From NCBI RefSeq assembly GCF_042687825.1, contig NZ_JBHUQE010000001.1:186001-250000 (forward strand): a stretch of 64,000 bases of DNA, written 5' to 3'. The notes beneath the pieces are model-generated. The model searched no databases. It saw only the letters and a list, made by a program, of their open reading frames with translations, and was not told the DNA's origin. Every line of letters starts with the position of its first letter. Position 1 is the stretch's first letter. Source of the DNA: Sedimentitalea sp042687825. GTDB lineage: Bacteria > Pseudomonadota > Alphaproteobacteria > Rhodobacterales > Rhodobacteraceae. Shown piece after piece: positions 32,725 through 40,450 of this stretch. Made by a program: the position numbers and the translations under genes.

Positions 32725-33741
32725 CTACCAGTCTCCCGATTGCAGCAGGCCCAAGGTCCGCAATTGCCGCCAGTCGCAGTAGCGCTGCGACCGGGCGTGC
32801 CACAGATCGGGATTGGCCGCGAGGCCATCGTAATAGGAATCAAACTGCGGCGGATCGTGAAAATGCTGCCTGCGGGCCTTTTCCACAATGGCACGGTCCG
32901 TGATCGTCGGCAGGAACTTGCTGTGCAGCAGAACCCCGGATGGTGCCTGTCCACCCGGTCCGTCATAGGCGCCGTTCAGATGCGGCGGCAGCACGGCGTG
33001 ACAGGAATTGACATAGGCATAACGCCGGTTCCAGCGCATCAGCGGCAGCTTGTTCAGGGTTGGCGACCGCTGCGGGCTGTCGGCAAAAAACACGCGCTCA
33101 CGCGCGCCGCCCTGCACCCACAGGTTACCCATGGGCGCCTGTCGCAGGCTCCGATAGGGGCCGGGGTCGAACCATTCCAGCACCTCGGTCGGATCCTGTC
33201 CCGGGCAATAGCGACGGTCCGCGAGCCGCCCTTTCGGATACAAGTCGAGAACCAGCGCGCCAAAGGCGTTTCGCCCTTTCGAATCCAGCCATCGGGTCAG
33301 GTCTGGCAGCGGGCGGCGGTCGTGATCGGCATAGATCAGAATCTCGTCGGCATCGACCATCAGACACCAGTGGTTATGCGCGTATTTCATTTGCAGCCAG
33401 GTCAGCCAGTCCAGCCCGAACCGGGCGTCGCGATAACTGTGCGTCGTGGTCCACAGCGCAACATCCGGCTGATCCGCCAGGATCGCGGCGGTGCCATCGT
33501 CACTGTCATTGTCCACGATCAGAAATCGCGACACGCCCAGGCGCCGATAATGCTTCAGGAAAAATGGCAGGCGCTCGCGTTCGTTGCGCATGACCGAAAC
33601 GGCCAGAATGTCGCGCGAGCCGATGCCAGCGGTTCGATCGCAGACACAGCGCAACTGACGGCGGCTGCGCCAGGACCGCCACAGCAAGCGCCGCCGTTTC
33701 CATCGCATGCGATAGGCCATCCAGGCCGATCGGGGCGGCAT
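32725..33741 (-). CDS. Glycosyltransferase family 2 protein, paralogue A
   Basis: A 338-residue Glyco_tranf_2_4-type protein. ATG 33741 lies 28 bp after galE; GTG 33765, which would overlap galE, is an alternative. Motifs: VMRNERERLPFFLKHYRRLG, SRFLIVDNDSDDGTAAILAD, MVDADEILIYADHDRRPLP (DAD as metal-binding triad), then GNLWVQGGARERVFFAD, and the end RTLGLLQSGDW. It is closely similar along its whole length to the next gene (31545-32555), so the pair arose by tandem duplication. No ribosome site is convincing. Sugar specificity cannot be read. Confidence 0.85.
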   Translation of the reverse strand: MPPRSAWMAYRMRWKRRRLLWRSWRSRRQLRCVCDRTAGIGSRDILAVSVMRNERERLPFFLKHYRRLGVSRFLIVDNDSDDGTAAILADQPDVALWTTTHSYRDARFGLDWLTWLQMKYAHNHWCLMVDADEILIYADHDRRPLPDLTRWLDSKGRNAFGALVLDLYPKGRLADRRYCPGQDPTEVLEWFDPGPYRSLRQAPMGNLWVQGGARERVFFADSPQRSPTLNKLPLMRWNRRYAYVNSCHAVLPPHLNGAYDGPGGQAPSGVLLHSKFLPTITDRAIVEKARRQHFHDPPQFDSYYDGLAANPDLWHARSQRYCDWRQLRTLGLLQSGDW

Positions 33742-33769
33742 CGCGGGAACGGGCGCACGCGTCACAGGG

Positions 33770-34753
33770 TCAGCTTTCGTAATGCCCCGTGCGGTGCCAG
33801 CGCCAGGCATCCTCGATCATTGTGCTCAGGTTCGAACGCGCGGGCGTCCAGCCCAGTTCCTGTTCCGCCCGGACCGACCCCGAGACCAGCTTGGTGCAAT
33901 CCCCGCCGCGACGCGGCCCGACCACATAGGGTACGTCCCGGTTGGTCACACTGCGCGAATGGTCGATTACTTCGCGCACCGAAAAACCGCTGCCGGTGCC
34001 CAGGTTGAATACCCGGCTGCCTTTGTCCTGTTCCAGCCAACCCAGCCCCAGAACATGCGCATCGACCAGATCACAGACATGCACATAGTCTCGGATGCAG
34101 GTGCCATCGGGCGTGTCGTAATCGGTGCCAAACACCGTCAGCGCATCGCGCTGGCCGTCAATCGCCTCGAGCATCAGCGGCACCAGATGGGTTTCCGGGC
34201 GGTGATGCTCGCCGACTTCGGCCTCGGGGTCGGCGCCGGCGACATTGAAATAGCGAAAGATCACGTGCCGCAGTCCATGCGCCGCCTCGAAATCGCGCAG
34301 GATATCCTCGATCGCGCGCTTGCTGGCGCCATAGGCGTTCAGCGGCGCCTGCGGCGTGTTTTCATCCAGCACCACATTGTCGTGTTCGCCATAGGTGGCG
34401 CAGGTCGACGAGAACACGAAATCCAGACAACCGGCGGCAACTGCCGCCTCGATCAGCGTCAGCGATCCCTCTACGTTGTTGCGCCAGTAGCGCCCCGGCT
34501 CGGCCATCGCCTCGCCGACCTGACTGAGGGCGGCGAAATGCATCACCGCCGCCGGCTTGTGGGTTGCAAAGACCTGATCCAGCCGCGCCCGGTCCAGCAG
34601 GTCGCCCTGTTCGAACGGGCCAAACTTGACTGCGTCGCGCCAGCCGGTCACCAGATTGTCATAGGTTACCGGCGTGTAACCCGCCGCTTTCAACGCTTTA
34701 CAGGCGTGCGAGCCAATATAGCCCGCGCCGCCGGTCACCAGAATCGTGGTCAC
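33770..34753 (-). CDS. galE: UDP-glucose 4-epimerase GalE
   Basis: A 327-residue short-chain dehydrogenase-type epimerase interconverting UDP-glucose and UDP-galactose. NAD-binding VTGGAGYIGSHACKALKAAG lies at the N-terminus; the catalytic Tyr-Lys pair is in YGASKRAIEDIL, with Ser/Thr in FSSTCATYGEHD. VIFRYFNVAGADPEAEVGE and GTCIRDYVHVCDLVDAHVLG are GalE-specific. The length is slightly under E. coli GalE (338). It lies 19 bp after galU and directly ahead of the glycosyltransferases, so it provides their sugar donors. Confidence 0.95.
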   Translation of the reverse strand: MTTILVTGGAGYIGSHACKALKAAGYTPVTYDNLVTGWRDAVKFGPFEQGDLLDRARLDQVFATHKPAAVMHFAALSQVGEAMAEPGRYWRNNVEGSLTLIEAAVAAGCLDFVFSSTCATYGEHDNVVLDENTPQAPLNAYGASKRAIEDILRDFEAAHGLRHVIFRYFNVAGADPEAEVGEHHRPETHLVPLMLEAIDGQRDALTVFGTDYDTPDGTCIRDYVHVCDLVDAHVLGLGWLEQDKGSRVFNLGTGSGFSVREVIDHSRSVTNRDVPYVVGPRRGGDCTKLVSGSVRAEQELGWTPARSNLSTMIEDAWRWHRTGHYES

Positions 34754-34772
34754 GATTTGCCCCCGTGCGCCG

Positions 34773-35666
34773 CTATTCGGCGGCTTTGTCCAGCTGGATT
34801 ACCTCGCGCAGATAGCGCGACAGGTCCTCGCGCAGATCGTCGCGCGCCAGAGCAAATGCGACAGTCGCCTGCAGGAACCCGGCCTTGGAGCCGCAATCGA
34901 AGCGCTGACCCCGGAACCGGTACCCATAGACGGTGTTTTCGGTGCCGATGTCCTGGGCGATGGCATCGGTCAATTGGATCTCGCCGCCGGCTCCTGACTT
35001 CATCTTGTTCAGATTGCTCAGAACCGAGGGGCTCAGGATATAGCGTCCGATCACCGCCAGATTCGACGGCGCGACATCGGGATCGGGCTTTTCAACCATG
35101 CCCTTGACCGACACGATGGTGCCCATGTCCTCTTGTACGTCCAGCACGCCATAGGCCGACGCCTTTTCGGGCGGCACCTCCATGGCAGCGACCATGTTGC
35201 CGCCGGTTTCCTCATAGGCCTCGACCATCTGCTGCAGGCACGGGGTCTCGGCCGCGATGACGTCATCGGGCAGGATGACGGCAAAGGGTTCGTTGGCGAT
35301 CAGGCGGCGGGCGCACCACACGGCATGGCCCAGACCCAGCGCCCGGTGCTGCCGGATATAGGCGATGGCGCCGCTTTCCATGTTGGTGGCCTTCAGCACC
35401 TCCAGCAGATCGGTCTTGCCCTTGCGGCGCAGCTCCTGTTCCAGGATCTGTGAATGGTCGAAATAGTCTTCCAGCGCACCCTTGCCCTTGGAGGTGACAA
35501 AGATGAACTCCTTGATCCCGGCCGCGCGCGCCTCGTCGATGGCGTATTGCACCAGCGGCCGGTCAACCAGCGTCATGATTTCCTTGGGAACCGATTTGGT
35601 GGCGGGCAGGAAGCGCGTTCCCAAGCCGGCAACCGGAAAAATGGCCTTTGTTACTCTCTTACTCAT
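34773..35666 (-). CDS. galU: UTP-glucose-1-phosphate uridylyltransferase GalU
   Basis: A 297-residue enzyme that makes UDP-glucose. ATG 35666 has GGAAG 4 bp upstream and is preferred to an in-frame start at 35696. Motifs: FPVAGLGTRFLPATKSVPKE (nucleotide-binding loop), EFIFVTSKGKGALEDYFD, ALGLGHAVWCAR, FAVILPDDVI and GEIQLTDAIA. All are in the usual order and the length is normal. It is the first gene of the galU-galE-GT2 unit; a promoter candidate lies 106-134 bp upstream. Confidence 0.96.
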   Translation of the reverse strand: MSKRVTKAIFPVAGLGTRFLPATKSVPKEIMTLVDRPLVQYAIDEARAAGIKEFIFVTSKGKGALEDYFDHSQILEQELRRKGKTDLLEVLKATNMESGAIAYIRQHRALGLGHAVWCARRLIANEPFAVILPDDVIAAETPCLQQMVEAYEETGGNMVAAMEVPPEKASAYGVLDVQEDMGTIVSVKGMVEKPDPDVAPSNLAVIGRYILSPSVLSNLNKMKSGAGGEIQLTDAIAQDIGTENTVYGYRFRGQRFDCGSKAGFLQATVAFALARDDLREDLSRYLREVIQLDKAAE

Positions 35667-35771
35667 GAGTCTTCCTTGGTTCGAAATGCACTGCACTGTC
35701 TACCGGAACCGCAGATACACACTGTTTGCATGAACCGCATCCATACCCGAGTGTCTGATGTCCGCATTACC

Positions 35772-35800
35772 GGTATCCGATCTGCAGCCGGATTTTGCAA
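35772..35800 (-). promoter_or_regulatory. Candidate sigma-70 promoter of galU
   Basis: On the minus strand, TTGCAA (35800-35795) and GATACC (35777-35772) are spaced by 17 bp. It is the best promoter match in the galU upstream region and would drive the glycan operon. Sequence match only. Confidence 0.4.
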
Positions 35801-35829
35801 GCGCGGCCTTGCGGGCTTGGCATGGCCTA

Positions 35830-35858
35830 GCACGCATTGTGGCTTATTGCACGCATTG
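35830..35858. repeat. Two direct copies of GCACGCATTG upstream of galU
   Basis: GCACGCATTG occurs at 35830-35839 and exactly again at 35849-35858, 19 bp start to start, or near two helical turns. They lie just upstream of the candidate galU -35. The spacing suits a dimeric activator, though chance repeats of this size are possible. Confidence 0.4.
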
Positions 35859-35992
35859 GTTGATTTTTTGTATCGAGTCGCCGGTGCGGCACCAGAGAAT
35901 CCCGGCCCGGATCGGCAGAATGCCGCCGGTCTGGGGCCGGGCGCTCGCATTCCGTAAAGTCAGCTTTTGATCCGCCATGTGCAGAAAATCGC

Positions 35993-36793
35993 TCATTCCA
36001 GCCCCATGTCGCGCATCATGGTTTCCAGTTTCGGCACGTCCTGCGGATTGTTCAGCTCCCAGAACTGGCGGCCCTGGGCCTGGACCTCGACGCACAGCAC
36101 CTTGCGGCCGTTCTCCATGAACCGCAGTTGCTCCAACCCTTCCAGCTGTTCCAGCGGGCCGGTCGGCCAATCGGGATAGGCGGCCAATGCCTCAGGTCGA
36201 TAGGCATAGACACCGACGTGATGAAACACCGGGGTTTCAGCGTCATCGGCATAGGTCTCGCCGGTAAAAGGGACCACCTCCTTGGAAAAATACATGGCGC
36301 TGTGATCACGGGCGAAAACCGCCGTGGTGCCGCCGACGCGCCCGGCCCGGCGATCGGCCAGAAACCCGTTCAGCGCCGCCCCGTCACAACGCAGCACCGG
36401 GGTCGCGACACCGGCATCCGGCGCCGCGCGCAGCCCCGCCACCAGCTCTTCGACGAACCAATGCGGCGTCAGCGGCGCATCGCCCTGCAGATTGACCACG
36501 ATATCGAACCCACCCCCCAGCGCGGCATGTGCTTCAGCACAACGTTCGGTGCCATTGGCGCAATCGGATGACGTCATCACGACCTCGGCGCCAAAACCGG
36601 TGCAAGCGTCGCGAATTCTCTCGTCATCGGTGGCCACCACCACGCGATCGACGCCGGACACCTGTTGCGCGGCGCGCCAGGACCGTTCGATCAGGCTGCG
36701 GGACTCGCCGGTGGCGCCTGTCAGTGGCACCAGCGGTTTGCCCGGATAACGGGTCGAGGCATAGCGGGCGGGGATGGCGATCAGGACGGACAT
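35993..36793 (-). CDS. kdsB: CMP-KDO synthetase KdsB
   Basis: A 266-residue 3-deoxy-manno-octulosonate cytidylyltransferase. Motifs: VLIAIPARYASTRYPGKPLV (the start motif with the CTP-binding R and K), RVVVATDDERIRDAC, VVMTSSDCANGTERCAE, FDIVVNLQGDAPLTPHWFV and HVGVYAYRPEALAAY. Length is slightly above E. coli KdsB (248). KDO is needed for LPS and for some capsules. It shares one base with the cysQ gene, so the two are co-transcribed. Its distance from kdsD, in the middle of a glycan region, fits use for surface polymers as well as LPS. Confidence 0.95.
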   Translation of the reverse strand: MSVLIAIPARYASTRYPGKPLVPLTGATGESRSLIERSWRAAQQVSGVDRVVVATDDERIRDACTGFGAEVVMTSSDCANGTERCAEAHAALGGGFDIVVNLQGDAPLTPHWFVEELVAGLRAAPDAGVATPVLRCDGAALNGFLADRRAGRVGGTTAVFARDHSAMYFSKEVVPFTGETYADDAETPVFHHVGVYAYRPEALAAYPDWPTGPLEQLEGLEQLRFMENGRKVLCVEVQAQGRQFWELNNPQDVPKLETMMRDMGLE

Positions 36794-37590
36794 CAGGCGC
36801 CTTTCAGCCGGACACGCGGCGCATGGGCGATAAAGAACGGGTTGGCATAGCCGGGCTTGCCATAGGTCAGCGGGCTGTGGTCGTCAAAGCGTACCACCTC
36901 GCCGCCGGCCCCGGCCAAGACCGCATGCCCGGCGGCGGTGTCCCATTCCATCGTCCGACCGACGCGCGGATAAAGATCCGCCTCGCCGGTCGCCACCAGA
37001 CAGAATTTCAGCGACGAACCGGCGCTCTTCATGTCCTTGACCGCGTATTTTCCGATATAGTCGTCTGTCGCCTGATCCCGGTGCGATTTGCTGGCCACCA
37101 CCATCAGCGCATCATTGTCGGAAGTCGACACCCGGATCGGACGCGTCGGCCCCACCCTGTCCGCAGCCAGCGCGCCGGTCTCTTCGACCGACTGCCCGTC
37201 AGCCAGCGTATAGAACATCCGCGCCTTGGCCGGCGCATAGACCACGCCGCGTGTCGGCACGCCGTTTTCCACCAGCGCGATGTTTACCGTGAAATCGCCG
37301 CGGCGGTGGATGAACTCCTTGGTGCCGTCCAGGGGATCGACGATCAGAAACGTGTGCCCGGTGCTGCTGTGGCTATCGGCCTGTTCCTCGGTCACCAGCA
37401 TCATCTCGGGAAAGGCGGCGCGCAGACCCGCCGAAATAATCGCGTCCGCCGCCTCGTCCGCCGCCGTCACCGGGCTGTCATCGGATTTCACCTTCACGTC
37501 GAAATCGTCGGAGTTGTAGATTTCCATGATCTTTTCGCCGGCCTCGATGGCCAGTCTGCGAATCACGGGAATTAGGCTGTCATGGGTCAC
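36793..37590 (-). CDS. cysQ: 3'(2'),5'-bisphosphate nucleotidase CysQ
   Basis: A 265-residue Li-sensitive phosphatase of the inositol monophosphatase fold that removes PAP, the by-product of PAPS use. GTG 37590 is the start that matches the family N-terminus (VTHDSLIPVIRRLAIEAGEK). Metal-binding motifs: SPVTAADEAADAII, LVTEEQ, FLIVDPLDGTKEFIHRRGDF (D-x-x-D-G-T) and MEWDTAAGHAVLAGAGG. It lies about 7 kb from a sulfotransferase on the same strand, which links it to PAP recycling in glycan sulfation as well as in cysteine synthesis. Confidence 0.93.
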   Translation of the reverse strand: MTHDSLIPVIRRLAIEAGEKIMEIYNSDDFDVKVKSDDSPVTAADEAADAIISAGLRAAFPEMMLVTEEQADSHSSTGHTFLIVDPLDGTKEFIHRRGDFTVNIALVENGVPTRGVVYAPAKARMFYTLADGQSVEETGALAADRVGPTRPIRVSTSDNDALMVVASKSHRDQATDDYIGKYAVKDMKSAGSSLKFCLVATGEADLYPRVGRTMEWDTAAGHAVLAGAGGEVVRFDDHSPLTYGKPGYANPFFIAHAPRVRLKGA

Positions 37591-37698
37591 GCGGGCACTC
37601 CGATCGGGTTCGTTGATATGTCTCGGCTGTCCTCTTATGCTGATCCGGCAACGGAACGGCAAGAATTCCCTGCCATGCTCCGGGCATCACGGGATCAC

Positions 37699-38526
37699 AT
37701 GCTCATGTTTCAAACGACCAAACGACAGACACCGCTGGCCGGTGCGGCGCAGATCCTCGAACTGATCTTTCATTCGAGCGTGCGCAGCGTGCGCAAGAAA
37801 CACAACAACGCCCTGGTCGCCATCGCACTGAACATGCTGCAGGTGGCGACCTTTGTCCTGGTCTTCTATTTCATGTTCATCGTATTGGGCCTGCGCGGCT
37901 CGGCCGTGCGCGGCGACTTTCTGCTATACGTGATGTCGGGCATCTTTCTGTTCATGTGCCACGCCAAGGCGGTCGGAGCCGTGGCGGGAGCCGAGGGGCC
38001 GAATTCCGCGACGATGCAACACGCGCCCATGAACACCATCATCGCCATCGCCGCAGCCGCTTTGGCGTCGCTCTATGTGCAGACCCTGTCGATGTTCGTG
38101 ATCCTGTTCATCTATCACGCCGCCTTTACGCCGGTCCTGATCGAAGAACCGCTGCCGGCCTACGGGATGCTGCTGCTGGCCTGGTTCACGGGCTGCGGCG
38201 TCGGATTGATCTTTCTGGTGCTGAAACCCTGGTTTCCCACCGCGGTCGGCGTCATGACCACCATCTATCAGCGCGCCAACATGATCGCCTCGGGCAAGAT
38301 GTTTCTTGCCAACACCCTGCCCGGTTTCATGCTGGCCATGTTCGACTGGAATCCATTGTTTCACGCCATCGACCAGGCGCGCGGCTATGTCTTTATCAAC
38401 TACAACCCGCATTACAGCACCTGGCAATATGCCTTTTGGGTGGGGGTCGTGCTGATCATGGTCGGCCTGATGGGTGAATTCTATACCCGCCGGCACGCGT
38501 CGCTCAGCTGGGGGGCCCGCAGATGA
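37699..38526 (+). CDS. ABC-2 type permease, KpsM/Wzm-like
   Basis: A 275-residue inner-membrane protein with about six membrane segments (NMLQVATFVLVFYFMFIVLG; FLLYVMSGIFLFMCHAKAVG; IIAIAAAALASLYVQTLSMF; MLLLAWFTGCGVGLIFLVL; FWVGVVLIMVGLMGEF). WNPLFHAIDQARGYVF resembles the conserved end region of polysaccharide-export permeases. ATG 37699 is the likely start; ATG 37675 and 37705 are alternatives. The usual partner ATPase (KpsT/Wzt) is not adjacent. It diverges from cysQ and overlaps the next gene by 4 bp. Export of a polysaccharide or glycolipid is inferred. Confidence 0.8.
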   Translation: MLMFQTTKRQTPLAGAAQILELIFHSSVRSVRKKHNNALVAIALNMLQVATFVLVFYFMFIVLGLRGSAVRGDFLLYVMSGIFLFMCHAKAVGAVAGAEGPNSATMQHAPMNTIIAIAAAALASLYVQTLSMFVILFIYHAAFTPVLIEEPLPAYGMLLLAWFTGCGVGLIFLVLKPWFPTAVGVMTTIYQRANMIASGKMFLANTLPGFMLAMFDWNPLFHAIDQARGYVFINYNPHYSTWQYAFWVGVVLIMVGLMGEFYTRRHASLSWGARR

Positions 38527-39122
38527 GAGTGGTCGTTCTTTCTGTCCTCCTGTGGCTGGCGTCCCTGCTGAGTCTCACCGCACAGCCGTTTCCCGCGCTT
38601 TACGATGTGGCCGGCGTGACCGCCGGTGACGTTCTGAATGTCCGCAGCCAGCCGAACGCGGCCGCCGGAAAACTGGGCGCGCTGTCCTTTAATCAGCGCG
38701 ATATCGAGGTGGTGGCGCAAGACCCCGACGGGAAATGGGGGTTGATCAACCTCGGCGAAAACGCCGGTTGGGTCGCCCTGCGATACCTGCGCCGCCATGA
38801 AACGGGTCACGCCATCCTGGCCGATCGGTTCTGGTGTTTCGGAACCGAGCCGTTCTGGTCGCTGGACGTGACCGAGGGCAAGATGGTCGCGTTCTCAACA
38901 CCCGAAGGGCAAGTTTCCGAAATGCCGTCAGGCACTCTGACGCCCGGCGTCAACTATATCGATCGCTTTCTGCTGGACATGGGCGAAAACACCGCTGTCC
39001 TACGTCGCGAAATATGCAGTGACGGCATGTCGGACCGCAGTTTCGGCATCGCAATCGATCTGTTTGGCCCCCTGAGCGGCGGAAATCTCTTGTCCGGTTG
39101 CTGCTCGATCGCACCACGTTAG
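38523..39122 (+). CDS. Exported SH3-domain protein (COG3650-like)
   Basis: A 199-residue periplasmic protein with a signal peptide (MRVVVLSVLLWLASLLSLTA). An SH3b domain occupies about residues 25-85 (YDVAGVTAGDVLNVRSQPNA; LGALSFNQRDIEVVAQDPDG; KWGLINLGENAGWVALRYL). The second half has FGTEPFWSLDVTEG and a late EICSDGMSDRSF, the pattern of the COG3650 group of small exported proteins. Function is unknown; SH3b domains often bind cell wall. It is coupled to the permease gene by a 4-bp overlap, but a functional link is not evident. Confidence 0.8.
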   Translation: MRVVVLSVLLWLASLLSLTAQPFPALYDVAGVTAGDVLNVRSQPNAAAGKLGALSFNQRDIEVVAQDPDGKWGLINLGENAGWVALRYLRRHETGHAILADRFWCFGTEPFWSLDVTEGKMVAFSTPEGQVSEMPSGTLTPGVNYIDRFLLDMGENTAVLRREICSDGMSDRSFGIAIDLFGPLSGGNLLSGCCSIAPR

Positions 39123-39129
39123 GGCGTGG

Positions 39130-39744
39130 TCAGTCGACAACCCGCAGCGTCAGATTGATCCGTCCGCCCCGGGGCAACAGGCCGGATGAACCGAACCGGA
39201 TCCGATCCACTCCGTGATAAGCCAACCGGGCCGCACCGCCCAACACCACCACGTCGCCCGAGTTCAGCCAGATCGATTCGCTGGGCCCGCCCCGAGTGGT
39301 ATTGCCGACCCGGAACAAACCGTCATCCCCCAGCGACACCGAAACGACAGGCCAGCGGAAATCTGCTTCGTCCCGGTCCTGATGCATCCCCATTCGCGCA
39401 CCTTCGCCATACCAGTTGATCAGGCAGCAATCCGGGCGCCGCGCCAACCCGGTCACCGCGTCCCAGACCCACAGCACTGGAGCCGGAATCGCCGGCCAGC
39501 GGCCACCGCCGGGATGGCGGCGCCTATAGCGGTACCCGCTGCGGTCCGAATACCAGCCACAGCTGCCCGCTGACGTCATGCGCACCGACATCGGCCGGCC
39601 CGAGGGCGTGACCGGGGTAAACAGCGGCGCGACCGCAACGCAATCCCGCACCGCCGCGACCATCTCGCGCTGCGCCGCGCCGTCCAGAAAACCCTGATGA
39701 ACCGCGCAACCGCGCAGCAACAGCGTCGGCGCGGCACCGGTCAT
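39130..39744 (-). CDS. alkB: AlkB-type DNA/RNA alkylation repair dioxygenase
   Basis: A 204-residue Fe(II)/2-oxoglutarate dioxygenase that reverses N-alkyl lesions. ATG 39744 overlaps the DMT gene by 4 bp; a longer open frame to 40353 crosses that gene and is rejected. The iron triad is H and D in GMHQDRDEADF and H in LAYHGVDRIRFG; 2-oxoglutarate arginines lie in RGGRINLTLRVVD. INWYGEGARMGMHQDRD is the AlkB signature. Length is close to E. coli AlkB (216). Confidence 0.94.
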   Translation of the reverse strand: MTGAAPTLLLRGCAVHQGFLDGAAQREMVAAVRDCVAVAPLFTPVTPSGRPMSVRMTSAGSCGWYSDRSGYRYRRRHPGGGRWPAIPAPVLWVWDAVTGLARRPDCCLINWYGEGARMGMHQDRDEADFRWPVVSVSLGDDGLFRVGNTTRGGPSESIWLNSGDVVVLGGAARLAYHGVDRIRFGSSGLLPRGGRINLTLRVVD

Positions 39745-40190
39745 CGAAACAGCGACAGCGCCACGCCGGCGGCGACCAGCAGCGCCGCCAATACCCGCTG
39801 CCAGTCCAGGCCGCGCACCGGCAGGCCAAAGGCGCCGAAGGCATCCAGCAACAGCGACCCCACCAATTGTCCCAGAATCAGCGCCGCGGTCAGGCTCAGA
39901 ACCCCCAGCCGGGGCACACCATAAATTGCGGTCCAGACGTAATAGGCGCCCAGCGCGCCACCGCTCCAGGCCCACCAGGGCACCGCGCGAATTTGCTCTG
40001 TGTCCGGCATGGTGCCGCGCGCGATGACCAGGATCAGCAACAACAGGAACCCGACTCCGAAAGACACCATCGCCGCGGCCAAGCCATCGCCCAGACTGCC
40101 CCCCAGCCGGGCATTCATCGGAGCCTGAGTGGCAATCGCGATTCCCGCGACAAAGACCGCCAGCAACGCGATCAGGAAATTCTCGCCCAT
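39741..40190 (-). CDS. DMT-family membrane transporter (DUF606/YdcZ type)
   Basis: A 149-residue protein with five membrane helices (LIALLAVFVAGIAIATQAPM; AAMVSFGVGFLLLLILVIAR; WSGGALGAYYVWTAIYG; LGVLSLTAALILGQLVGSLL; VLAALLVAAGVALSLF). It matches the DUF606/YdcZ family, small transporters of the drug/metabolite superfamily with unknown substrates. ATG 40190 is the family N-terminus. It overlaps alkB by 4 bp. A perfect 16-bp palindrome lies 26 bp upstream, so it is probably controlled by a repressor. Confidence 0.88.
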   Translation of the reverse strand: MGENFLIALLAVFVAGIAIATQAPMNARLGGSLGDGLAAAMVSFGVGFLLLLILVIARGTMPDTEQIRAVPWWAWSGGALGAYYVWTAIYGVPRLGVLSLTAALILGQLVGSLLLDAFGAFGLPVRGLDWQRVLAALLVAAGVALSLFR

Positions 40191-40215
40191 ATGCCTTTTT
40201 CCCCCAAAAAACCGA

Positions 40216-40231
40216 TTGCAACCGGTTGCAA
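40216..40231. promoter_or_regulatory. Perfect 16-bp palindrome, likely LacI-family operator
   Basis: TTGCAACCGGTTGCAA is a perfect 8+8 palindrome with the central CG typical of LacI-family operators. It lies 26 bp upstream of the DMT/alkB pair and 79 bp upstream of the dnaK -35. Its position suits repression of the DMT gene. The regulator is not next to it; the GntR-like protein at 16366 is expected to prefer a different arm (TGTTAC). Confidence 0.55.
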
Positions 40232-40309
40232 AAGCATAGGGCGATCCGGCCCCGATGGGAAACGCGCGGCTTGCCTCCAATACCCGCCAAAAAACGCTCA
40301 ATCCGATGG

Positions 40310-40338
40310 TTGCAGGCCCGAAAACCGCTCCTTATATA
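40310..40338 (+). promoter_or_regulatory. Candidate dnaK promoter
   Basis: TTGCAG (40310-40315) and TATATA (40333-40338) are 17 bp apart. CCTTATATA also fits the C-rich -10 of alphaproteobacterial heat-shock promoters. The implied mRNA leader is about 105 bases. No CIRCE element is seen. Confidence 0.45.
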
Positions 40339-40450
40339 CACCGGGACGCACAAAGCCTTAACCGGTGCATGTGCAAAAGCTTTCGGGGCCGGGATGCCAT
40401 AATGGGTTCAGGCCTCGGGTCATCGCCTTGCAGTACAGAAGGGATCAAAC

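Larger units (their letters stand above)
35667..35992. other. 326-bp gap between galU and kdsB
   Basis: The longest gene-free stretch in the window. It holds the galU promoter candidate and the direct repeats. A 44-codon minus-strand frame (35978-35844) could code a peptide but has no clear ribosome site and no recognisable features, so it is not called. A palindromic or terminator structure for kdsB was not found. Confidence 0.6.

Noticed and set aside
32556..32966. Extension of the second GT2 gene upstream to 32966
   Set aside because: The extra region overlaps the neighbouring GT2 gene in another frame and lacks similarity to the paralogue.
35844..35978. A 44-codon minus-strand frame between kdsB and galU
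   Set aside because: No clear ribosome site and no recognisable features; mentioned only in the gap entry.
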